Below are positions 56,838 to 64,000 of a stretch of 64,000 nt of DNA, piece by piece. The stretch is from Chitinophagaceae bacterium. GTDB taxonomy: Bacteria; Bacteroidota; Bacteroidia; Chitinophagales; Chitinophagaceae. Below the pieces are notes generated by a model. That model saw only the letters and a list, made by a program, of their open reading frames with translations. It searched no databases and was not told where the DNA came from. A program made the translations under genes and the position numbers. Location of the stretch: NCBI GenBank assembly GCA_016786845.1, contig JAEUVB010000020.1:1-64000 (forward strand), written 5' to 3'. Within the stretch, counting starts at the first letter, position 1. Every line of letters starts with the position of its first letter.

Positions 56838-58277
56838 TTGAAGTCTCTACATTCATTTATCATCCGATCCTTTATCCCACCATTTCTTGGTGCATTTTTG
56901 GTGACCTGGTTTATTTTTATCATGCAATTTATGTGGGTATGGATTGATGAATTTATCGGCAAGGGACTGGATGTATTTACCATTACACAATTTCTCGGTT
57001 TATTATCGACTACCCTGGTACCTATCGCCTTGCCATTAGGCGTATTATTTGCGGCCATCATGACATTTGGTAATTTAGGTGAAAGCTCTGAATTGGTGGC
57101 GGTCAAAGCCTCGGGTATATCCATCGCCCGATTTGCAAGTCCACTCTTTGTTTTTATCGTTTGTTTGTCGGCCTTATCTTTTTTATTCAATAATTATGTC
57201 ATTCCCAGAGCGCAATTGAAAGCGACACGATTATTGTACGACATTCAAAATAAAAAACCGGTTGTAGCCATTAAACCCGGCACCTTCTATAAAGATATAC
57301 CCAATCACACCATTTACATTTCTTCTAAGGAAAATGATAATCAGACGGTTCATGATATCAAAATATATGATCATACTTCCGGTCGCGGAAACGATCGTAT
57401 CATATTGGCCCAAAAGGGTAAAATGTATGTTTCCGAGGACAAGCGTTTCCTGATTTTTGAATTAGAAAATGGCTGGCGTTACGAAGAAAAAATTCCCAAG
57501 AATAAAGATGAACATGAACAAATCAGATTGGGTTTTAAATATTGGAAAAAAGTGTTTGATCTAAGTGATTTCAATATGCCCAAGACCGACGAAAATTATT
57601 TTAAAAGTCTGCGTGCAGTTATGACGGTGGCTCAAATTTCAAAGCAAATCGACACGACGGAGAAGGGTATACAAAGGCAATATCATGCGGTGAAGGAGTT
57701 GATGATGCCCACTTTGGTGATGGTGAGAAGGGATACCATGAAGAAGCCACAAATGCTGCCGGTATTGAAGGGCCGAACGGATACATTTTTTAATCGCATT
57801 CCGGATAGTTTAAAATCAAGGGTTTTGACCACTGCAGAGATTGCGGCCCGGAGTGTGAAAAGTATGCTGGAAATTAATAAGCAAAATGTCAAATTGCAAA
57901 AGCAATCATTGACAGAGCATAGGATAGAATTACATAAACGTTATACTGTGCCTGTTGCCTGTATTTTGCTCTTCGTTATTGGAGCCGCATTGGGTTCGAT
58001 TATCAGAAAGGGAGGTTTAGGCATGCCTTTTATTACAGCAGTCATTTTCTTTATTTTGTATTACTTCATGAATACGATTGGCGAAAAAATTGCCAAGGAA
58101 CAAGTGGTAAGCGTTACGGCAGGGATGTGGTTCCCATCCGCGATACTGGGACTGATAGGGGCCTTTCTTTTGTATAAGGCCAACAATGATTCACCCTTAA
58201 TGAATAAGGAGGGCTATTATCGTTTCTTTAGAAAACTCGGGTCCATTTTTAAACCAAAGACCAGGGTGACATCGTAA
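56838..58277 (+). CDS. LptG/LptF-family permease (YjgP/YjgQ)
   Basis: A 479-residue inner-membrane protein. Three membrane segments at the start (IIRSFIPPFLGAFLVTWFIF, TTLVPIALPLGVLFAAIMTF, SPLFVFIVCLSALSFLFNNY) and three near the end flank a periplasmic jellyroll (PVVAIKPGTFYKDIPNHTIY). The block GNLGESSELVAVKASGISI is conserved in LptF/G, which with LptB power LPS extraction from the inner membrane. The start is TTG at 56838; no ATG lies nearby that keeps the first membrane segment. A loop of about 120 residues after the jellyroll is an insertion typical of Bacteroidota. It leads an operon with PAP2 and kdsB. Confidence 0.88.
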   Translation: MKSLHSFIIRSFIPPFLGAFLVTWFIFIMQFMWVWIDEFIGKGLDVFTITQFLGLLSTTLVPIALPLGVLFAAIMTFGNLGESSELVAVKASGISIARFASPLFVFIVCLSALSFLFNNYVIPRAQLKATRLLYDIQNKKPVVAIKPGTFYKDIPNHTIYISSKENDNQTVHDIKIYDHTSGRGNDRIILAQKGKMYVSEDKRFLIFELENGWRYEEKIPKNKDEHEQIRLGFKYWKKVFDLSDFNMPKTDENYFKSLRAVMTVAQISKQIDTTEKGIQRQYHAVKELMMPTLVMVRRDTMKKPQMLPVLKGRTDTFFNRIPDSLKSRVLTTAEIAARSVKSMLEINKQNVKLQKQSLTEHRIELHKRYTVPVACILLFVIGAALGSIIRKGGLGMPFITAVIFFILYYFMNTIGEKIAKEQVVSVTAGMWFPSAILGLIGAFLLYKANNDSPLMNKEGYYRFFRKLGSIFKPKTRVTS

Positions 58278-58288
58278 GTTTGCGGGCT

Positions 58289-58942
58289 ATGTTTACATTG
58301 TTGATGCATATCGTACGGGATAATAAGCTATTTTTCATTCTGTTTGGGCTCTGGGTTCTTGTCGGGTTCATTCTTGCGGTGAGTATTCCGGCCGACGACA
58401 TTTTCTTTTTCATCAATCAACATCACAACGATTTTCTCGACAAGCTGATGACGGTGTTCAGCGGATTTGGCCGTGGCGATACGATACCCATCGTCTTGCT
58501 TTCTTTGCTGTTATTACCGGCGTTCAGGCATCGATTATATATTCTGACCAGCTTGTTATTCGGACTATTTATTCCGGTGTCCATCTACTTTCTAAAAAAA
58601 GTCTACGGATGTCCCAGGCCTCTGGTTGAATATGGTGCCCAAAAGGTGCATACTGTACCGTGGCTGGATAATTTGTTCAACAATAGTTTCCCCTCAGGAC
58701 ATACGATCGGGGCTTTTGGTTTTTTCCTCATCCTGAGTATTTGGTTACCTAAAACGCAGAAAGCATGGTCTGTACTTTTTATCATTTTAGCTTTGGCATG
58801 TGCCTATTCGAGGCCATATCTCGGGCAACACTTTTTTAAAGATATATATGCCGGCAGTATCGTTGGGGTGGGCATGGTTTTGACGCTATACCTCATTCTT
58901 CATTTTATATTCGGGCCGGAAAAGCAAGATCCTGTAAACTGA
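58289..58942 (+). CDS. PAP2-family membrane phosphatase
   Basis: A 217-residue integral membrane protein (ATG 58289; a TTG at 58280 would add three residues). The three phosphatase motifs are intact: KX6RP (KKVYGCPRP), PSGH (NSFPSGHTIGAF) and SRX5H (SRPYLGQHFFKD). About six membrane spans. Possible substrates are undecaprenyl pyrophosphate, lipid A phosphates or phosphatidic acid; the place between an LptG-like permease and kdsB suggests lipid A or carrier-lipid dephosphorylation. Starts 11 bases after the LptG-like stop. Confidence 0.88.
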   Translation: MFTLLMHIVRDNKLFFILFGLWVLVGFILAVSIPADDIFFFINQHHNDFLDKLMTVFSGFGRGDTIPIVLLSLLLLPAFRHRLYILTSLLFGLFIPVSIYFLKKVYGCPRPLVEYGAQKVHTVPWLDNLFNNSFPSGHTIGAFGFFLILSIWLPKTQKAWSVLFIILALACAYSRPYLGQHFFKDIYAGSIVGVGMVLTLYLILHFIFGPEKQDPVN

Positions 58943-58958
58943 TGATTATCTTTATCGG

Positions 58959-59696
58959 GTGAAAAAAATCATTGCGCTCATACCGGCCAGATTGGAATCT
59001 ACCCGACTGCCTAAAAAACTATTGAAAGATTTGTACGGTCGTACGGTTCTTCGCAGAACCTATGAAGCCGTTCAGGCATCACAGCTTTTTGATGAAGTAT
59101 TTGTGGTATGCGATCATGAGGACCTAAGTCGGGAAGTGGCTTCCTTTGAGGGTCAATTTATCATGAGTATTGCGGAACATGAAAGTGGCAGTGACCGCAT
59201 TGCCGAGGCTGCAAAAAAACTGGATGCGGATATCATCGTGAATATTCAAGGTGATGAACCATTCATTTCTAAAGAAGCTTTGCAGCAAGTCATTCGTTTA
59301 TTTGATCGTCCGGAAGTGGAAGTAGGCACTTTGTATCTCCGCATTGATGATCCTGAAAAAATAGCCAATCCGTCCTGTGTGAAGGTGGTGATGGATCAAC
59401 AAGGGCGGGCACTTTATTTTTCGCGTGCTGCCATTCCATTTTCCCGTGACCATGGACTTCCGTTACAAGCCTTTCAGCATGTCGGGGTCTATGCATTTAG
59501 AAAGGAGACCCTCCTTCGTTTTGCATCTTTGCCGGTTTCCGGGCTCGAACAAATTGAAAAGCTAGAAAATTTGAGATTGCTGGAAAACGGTATCCCTGTT
59601 CACCTGGCGCCTGTAGAGCATGTCGGACTTTCCATTGATACCCAAGAGGATTATGAAAAGGCACTGATCTTATTATCAGATAGGTCATCGGGATAA
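58959..59696 (+). CDS. kdsB: 3-deoxy-manno-octulosonate cytidylyltransferase
   Basis: A 245-residue enzyme, normal for the family, that activates Kdo with CTP to CMP-Kdo for lipid A core synthesis. Motifs: IPARLESTRLPKKLL, FVVCDHEDL, EHESGSDRIAEA and NIQGDEPFI. Translation starts at GTG 58959, 16 bases after the PAP2 stop. Its product is used by WaaA, encoded at 6614-7828. Confidence 0.95.
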   Translation: MKKIIALIPARLESTRLPKKLLKDLYGRTVLRRTYEAVQASQLFDEVFVVCDHEDLSREVASFEGQFIMSIAEHESGSDRIAEAAKKLDADIIVNIQGDEPFISKEALQQVIRLFDRPEVEVGTLYLRIDDPEKIANPSCVKVVMDQQGRALYFSRAAIPFSRDHGLPLQAFQHVGVYAFRKETLLRFASLPVSGLEQIEKLENLRLLENGIPVHLAPVEHVGLSIDTQEDYEKALILLSDRSSG

Positions 59697-59744
59697 TTTA
59701 TGCAGAACTGACATAGGTCATGGAAATAAATTCAACTTTATTTA

Positions 59745-59752
59745 TACTTTTG
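59745..59752 (+). promoter_or_regulatory. Candidate -7 element for the oxidoreductase gene
   Basis: TACTTTTG matches TAnnTTTG, 46 bases before the ATG at 59799. The -33 box is weak. Confidence 0.35.
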
Positions 59753-59798
59753 TTCAGCAATTCCTAACTCAAACATTTAGGAATATAAAAATAGCAAC

Positions 59799-61052
59799 AT
59801 GAAAAAGACAGATGTTTTAGTTATTGGCGCCGGTCCTGCCGGAACAATAGCCGCAGCCATGATTAAAAAGGCCGGGTATTCAGTAACTATTGTTGAAAAA
59901 TTATTATTCCCCCGCTTCGTGATTGGTGAAAGCCTGTTGCCCCGCTGCATGGAAGCACTTGAAGAAGCAGGATTGCTTGATGTAGTGAAGGCCAAGCATT
60001 TTCAGGAAAAATTTGGAGCCAAGTTTGTTCGGGAAGAAGAAGTTTGCGATTTCAATTTTTCGGAATGTCATACCAATGGCTGGACCTGGACCTGGCAAGT
60101 TCCTCGGGCAGAGTTCGATATGACCTTGGCAGAAGAGTGCAGGAATCAAGGAATTGATTTGAATTATGAAACAGAGGTCATTGATATAAAAATTAACGAT
60201 GATGAAACATCGCTGACCACGGTTCGCTATGCGGATGGACGGGAAGAGCAAATAGAAGCCCGTTTTATTGTGGATGGAAGCGGATATGGGCGGGTCATAC
60301 CGCGCCTGTTTGATCTGGAACGTCCGAGCACCTTGCCGGCGCGTCAAACCTTATTTTCTCATTTCGATGACAAACACCGTTCAAAGGTAGCGCAGGAGCC
60401 TAATCGAATTACGATTTACATTTATAATCAAACCACATGGATTTGGGTGATACCGTTTTCAAATGGCATTACCTCGGTGGGTTTTGTAGGTTATCCGGAA
60501 TTTTTTGCATCCTTGGAAGGAGCGCCGGAAGAAAGACTGAGAAACCTGATTCTTTCTCACCCTGAACTCAATGAGCGCTTTGGTGATTGTGATATGCAGT
60601 TCGAACCACGTGAAATTAAAGCATGGAGTGTTACTACAGATAAATTCTATGGAAATGGTTTTGTATTGACCGGTAATGTAACCGAGTTTCTCGATCCTGT
60701 ATTTTCCAGCGGTGTAACACTCGCCTCTGTGTCTGCACAAACTGCAGCCAAATTGGTGATTCGTAAATTGAAAGGCGAAGATGTCGATTGGGAAAAAGAA
60801 TACATGGAGCCTTGTATGGCCGGTGTGGAGGTATTCAGAACTTTTGTCATGAGTTGGTATGATGGGGATTTACATTCCATTTTCTTTGCTAAAAACCAGA
60901 ATGAAGATATGCGCAAACAAATTAGTTCGGTATTGGCAGGATATGTTTGGGATCAAACCAATCCTTTCGTCAGGAATCACGAAAAGCACGTGCGCACACT
61001 TGCTCGTTATATCCGAGAAACCCAATCTTCACCTGTTACGGCGATGCCCTGA
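59799..61052 (+). CDS. FAD-dependent oxidoreductase, flavin halogenase-like
   Basis: A 417-residue protein of the tryptophan-halogenase/geranylgeranyl-reductase type. FAD-binding GAGPAGT starts at residue 10; GESLLPRCMEAL and VDGSGYGRV are family motifs, and TTWIWVIPF contains the WxWxIP signature of flavin-dependent halogenases. Later GNVTEFLDPVFSSGVTLA closes the FAD site. Many such proteins in Bacteroidota sit in flexirubin or aryl-polyene gene clusters. The next gene is a ketosynthase-like protein, supporting that reading. Whether it halogenates, or hydroxylates or desaturates, cannot be told. Confidence 0.82.
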   Translation: MKKTDVLVIGAGPAGTIAAAMIKKAGYSVTIVEKLLFPRFVIGESLLPRCMEALEEAGLLDVVKAKHFQEKFGAKFVREEEVCDFNFSECHTNGWTWTWQVPRAEFDMTLAEECRNQGIDLNYETEVIDIKINDDETSLTTVRYADGREEQIEARFIVDGSGYGRVIPRLFDLERPSTLPARQTLFSHFDDKHRSKVAQEPNRITIYIYNQTTWIWVIPFSNGITSVGFVGYPEFFASLEGAPEERLRNLILSHPELNERFGDCDMQFEPREIKAWSVTTDKFYGNGFVLTGNVTEFLDPVFSSGVTLASVSAQTAAKLVIRKLKGEDVDWEKEYMEPCMAGVEVFRTFVMSWYDGDLHSIFFAKNQNEDMRKQISSVLAGYVWDQTNPFVRNHEKHVRTLARYIRETQSSPVTAMP

Positions 61053-61063
61053 ATAAAATCCAG

Positions 61064-61684
61064 TTGACGGAAGATTTGTATATCCATCACAGTGTACGGA
61101 TCCATCAGGGAAAAATAGTTCTTGATGGTGTGATTCTGTTTGAATCGAAATTATCCACTGCTGATTTAGCCTTGTCGGCTTATGAGCATTTTGCATTACG
61201 TTATCCCAAGTTCTATAAAATGGATTTGATGGGAAAATTGGGTATACTGTCATCCAGTCTATTGATGCAGCACGAGTCCATAGTAGAGGTGGATGACTAT
61301 CGGAAGGGAATTATATTGCAGAATTCCCAATCATCTCTCTTTGCAGACCGGCTTTATCAAAAAACGATCTATGAGTTGCCAAGCCCGGCATTATTTGTAT
61401 ATACATTGCCCAATATCGTATTGGGAGAAATTGCTATACGAAATGGATTCAAAGGGGAGAATACTTTTTTTATTGAACAAATGTTTAATCCGGGCAGATT
61501 ATGCCAATGCGTGAACCCAATATTCGACATGGATATTGCTGATTGTCTGATTGCCGGGTATTTTGATTTTAACCATCAAGAACAAGACATCTTACTTTGT
61601 CTGGTCAGTCGTTCATACGGCCCTCAATCATTTAATCCGGATACACTCAGGAAGCTATATCATCAACAGGTTGAAGCGACTTGA
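61064..61684 (+). CDS. Short ketosynthase-like protein, polyene-type
   Basis: About 206 residues from TTG 61064; the exact start is uncertain because no ATG is available and CTG at 61049 overlapping the previous stop is possible. Motifs YPKFYKMDLMGKLGILSSSL, LFADRLYQKTI and ALFVYTLPNIVLGEIAIRN resemble the truncated 3-oxoacyl-ACP synthase proteins in Bacteroidota flexirubin/aryl-polyene clusters. I do not see a full Cys-His-His triad, so it may be a non-catalytic partner. It follows the flavin oxidoreductase 11 bases downstream. Confidence 0.65.
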   Translation: MTEDLYIHHSVRIHQGKIVLDGVILFESKLSTADLALSAYEHFALRYPKFYKMDLMGKLGILSSSLLMQHESIVEVDDYRKGIILQNSQSSLFADRLYQKTIYELPSPALFVYTLPNIVLGEIAIRNGFKGENTFFIEQMFNPGRLCQCVNPIFDMDIADCLIAGYFDFNHQEQDILLCLVSRSYGPQSFNPDTLRKLYHQQVEAT

Positions 61685-61948
61685 AGTAAACAATTGCACA
61701 AGAATACTTTGGACATTCCCAGTTGTACATGAAAGGTTATGTTGGTGTTGTCATTTCCGTGTATTGCTCAAGCGGGCTTTCATCATGCATATTTTCAATG
61801 TTGTAGACGGTTTTCATCATCGTCTTCTGCGTGATTTAAACAAGTCATCCATATTGCATCAGATTTTCTTATACGGAATAGAATGAATTGTATGGATGGA
61901 CACCAACGTCTATGTATTCTTGCCGGTCTTTAATCACAAATATTACAT

Positions 61949-64000
61949 ATGAAACTAAGAAATCTTTTATTCATTTTTCTACTGGCGGGATTCATCCCTC
62001 AAGCCGGTCAGGCACAGGTTTGCAATGCATGTTTCGTGGCTACGCCTGATACAAACAGTATCGGTACCATGTATCTTGACGCATCATGTTCAACGCCCGG
62101 ATTTTCAGGACAAGTGTTATATGATTGGTATGCAGATGGTATACCTTACATGATAGTGCCCTTTCCATATTTTCAAATATCTTTCGCAAGCCCGGGAAGT
62201 CATCTCATCGAGCTTATTATAACAGATACCGGAACCGGATGCACGGATACCACTTCTCAAACCGTAGTTGTTCCCTATTCTTGTTCTGCTCAATATAGTA
62301 CATCACAAAGTGGCACATTCACCTATTTCTATAGTAATGTGATGAGTACAACCGCGTCCGCATTTTGGGATTTCGGTGATGGGACAACGAGCAATTCGCC
62401 GTATCCCGTACATCAATATCCGGCTTCAGGATCCTATAATGCTTGTCTGACGGTCACGGACACAGCATTTGGAGGCTGTGTGAGTACTTTTTGTGACAGT
62501 ATTACCGTAGGCGGGAGTAATTTTTGTTACGCTTACTACAATGTATATAACAACGGGGGAGGGCAAAATAATTATACGGCCGATGCGAGCTTTAGTAACT
62601 ATAGTTCGTCCAACTATTCATTTGTTTGGTTCTTAAATGGTGCTATCATACAACAAGGGCAGAACCCGATATGTTCATTTGTTTTGAACCAACCCTTTGT
62701 CAATACCATTACATTGGGTGTAGCAGATTCCAATGGCATTATTTGTGATAGCAGTTCACAATATTTGTATGCCGGTGGTTCGACGGGGAATTGTTTTTCT
62801 TGTTTCTATTATACTCCCGTAAATGTTACCGGAGATTCTATCTGGTTCGATGCTGCTTGCGCGAGTATCCCTCCGGGAGGCTCATTGCAATGGAGCTTAA
62901 ATGGAAATATATTAGGCGTCAGCAGTAGCTCATTCACTCAGTTCTTTCAGACACCCGGGACTTACAATATGACACTCTTTACGAAGGATTCGAATGGCGT
63001 CGCTTGTGATTCCATGTATCAATTCGTTTACATTGCACCTCCACCTTGTAACGCTTGTATTTCCGTAAGTCAGCAAAGCGGTTCGTCTAGCGATTATTTG
63101 TTTGACGCTTCATGTTATGGGACAGGTAATTACAGTTATTCCTGGTTGGTGAATAACAATTTTGTTGCGACTACTTCAAACCCTCAATTCAACTATTCCT
63201 TCACACAAAGCGGCAGCTATGATATATGTGTTTCCATTACGGATGTCAATTCACAGAGCACGTGTACCCCGGCTTGTACGACGATTGTTGTGAATACTCC
63301 GACTGCGAGTTTGTTTGATTTGTGCGGTACGATTTATAAAGCGAACACCAACTTTTTATATTCAACTGCCGGACAGGGAGAGGCTATGGTTTATTTGGTG
63401 ACACTGGCTTCAGGGGGACAATTGACCGCAATTGATTCCACCCTGACGAATGCTTACGGTCAGTATTGCTTTAATGATAAACCCATATTCGATTATCGAG
63501 TAAAAGTTGCTTTAAAACCTATAAGCCCGGATTATGCCGTAAACATTCCATCATATTTTCAATCTGCAACCATGTGGTATGATGCGAATGTGATCACTTT
63601 GGCGAATACCAATACCTACAACCGGGATATCTACCTGGTCTATGGTACAAATACCGGCGGGCCGGGCATCATATCCGGAAATGTATTGCAAGGAGCCAAT
63701 AAGCCATCCCGTAACGGTGCACCGATGGATGGAATGAGTTTGATTTTGTTGGATGCCAACAACAATACACCTGTTGCATATACCAAGGCAACGATAGGCG
63801 GTAGCTATTCTTTTCAAAATATTCCATTGGGGAATTATAAGGTTTATGGTGAATGGCTCAACAATACAAGTATTCCTGCCAATATCACCTTGAGTGCCTC
63901 AAATACTTCGGCATCCAATGTCAATTTTGAAGTAAATACCAACGTGATCAATCCGACATTCAGTTTTCCGGCTACCACTGAAGATTTGACTCCAACTCCG
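61949..64000 (+). CDS. Large PKD-repeat secreted protein (3' partial)
   Basis: The frame opens at ATG 61949 and stays open for 684 codons to the window end. A signal peptide (MKLRNLLFIFLLAGFIPQAG, cut near GQAQ) is followed by several Ig/PKD-like domains, the clearest with FWDFGDGTTSNSPYPVHQY near residue 138. Modules repeatedly begin with a CxxC pair (C25/C28, C282/C285, C367/C370) followed by a DASC or DAAC strand. From about residue 440 there are transthyretin/carboxypeptidase-regulatory-like domains (SGNVLQGANKPSRNGAPMDG, GGSYSFQNIPLGNYKVYGEW). A T9SS signal is expected beyond the edge but not seen. Confidence 0.88.
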   Translation, partial: MKLRNLLFIFLLAGFIPQAGQAQVCNACFVATPDTNSIGTMYLDASCSTPGFSGQVLYDWYADGIPYMIVPFPYFQISFASPGSHLIELIITDTGTGCTDTTSQTVVVPYSCSAQYSTSQSGTFTYFYSNVMSTTASAFWDFGDGTTSNSPYPVHQYPASGSYNACLTVTDTAFGGCVSTFCDSITVGGSNFCYAYYNVYNNGGGQNNYTADASFSNYSSSNYSFVWFLNGAIIQQGQNPICSFVLNQPFVNTITLGVADSNGIICDSSSQYLYAGGSTGNCFSCFYYTPVNVTGDSIWFDAACASIPPGGSLQWSLNGNILGVSSSSFTQFFQTPGTYNMTLFTKDSNGVACDSMYQFVYIAPPPCNACISVSQQSGSSSDYLFDASCYGTGNYSYSWLVNNNFVATTSNPQFNYSFTQSGSYDICVSITDVNSQSTCTPACTTIVVNTPTASLFDLCGTIYKANTNFLYSTAGQGEAMVYLVTLASGGQLTAIDSTLTNAYGQYCFNDKPIFDYRVKVALKPISPDYAVNIPSYFQSATMWYDANVITLANTNTYNRDIYLVYGTNTGGPGIISGNVLQGANKPSRNGAPMDGMSLILLDANNNTPVAYTKATIGGSYSFQNIPLGNYKVYGEWLNNTSIPANITLSASNTSASNVNFEVNTNVINPTFSFPATTEDLTPTP

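Noticed and set aside
61551..61886. 111-residue plus-strand ORF after the ketosynthase-like gene
   Set aside because: It overlaps the end of the preceding gene in another frame and its composition is not protein-like.

Overview
The window comes from a member of the Bacteroidota, probably a Saprospirales- or Chitinophagales-like free-living organism. The evidence is at least eight secreted proteins with type IX secretion (T9SS) C-terminal sorting domains of both types, a PorE-like T9SS component, a short Bacteroidota-type primary sigma factor, TAnnTTTG promoter elements with a TTG/TTTG box about 19 bases upstream, and Bacteroidota domain families (DUF4476, GEVED, START-like).

Layout. 1-1970: end of an SdrD-type repeat surface protein. 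2100-5690: minus-strand nucleotide-sugar operon (DegT aminotransferase, UDP-glucose dehydrogenase, UDP-xylose synthase). 5800-7830: outer-membrane protein and Kdo transferase. 7900-16550: accessory stretch with four T9SS cargo proteins, a HepT/MntA-type toxin-antitoxin pair, a 36-base perfect hairpin, an array of twenty-one 21-bp repeats and a second 21-bp repeat family. 16750-21180: PorE-like protein and aconitase. 21490-28480: envelope-transport cluster (LptA-like, MlaD-like, N-acetylmuramoyl-alanine amidase, LptD). 28590-35720: inorganic-carbon cluster (SulP transporter, beta-carbonic anhydrase, DabA, DabB). 36800-42120: vitamin B12 uptake operon (DUF4465 protein, second T9SS surface protein, BtuG-like propeller lipoprotein, BtuB-like receptor) behind a recognisable cobalamin riboswitch and a good promoter. 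42400-48610: DUF4256, DUF1801, a LytTR two-component pair, YbeY and phosphatidylserine decarboxylase. 49200-52550: B12-dependent ribonucleotide reductase. 52700-56600: GEVED surface protein, unknown secreted protein, primary sigma factor and START-like protein. 56830-59700: LptG-like permease, PAP2 phosphatase and KdsB. 59790-61690: flavin halogenase-like oxidoreductase with a ketosynthase-like protein, resembling part of an aryl-polyene/flexirubin pathway. 61949 to the edge: start of a large PKD-repeat secreted protein.

Three themes link the genes. First, LPS biogenesis is spread across several loci: WaaA, KdsB, LptD, an LptA-like protein and an LptG-like permease, plus nucleotide-sugar genes. 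Second, B12 supply and use co-occur: a riboswitch-controlled uptake operon whose accessory surface proteins look T9SS-exported, and a class II ribonucleotide reductase that needs adenosylcobalamin. Third, bicarbonate supply (SulP, carbonic anhydrase, DabAB) appears as a compact operon with no carbon-fixation genes nearby.

No tRNA, rRNA, CRISPR array, transposase or phage gene was recognised. All functions are read from motifs and context without database searches.
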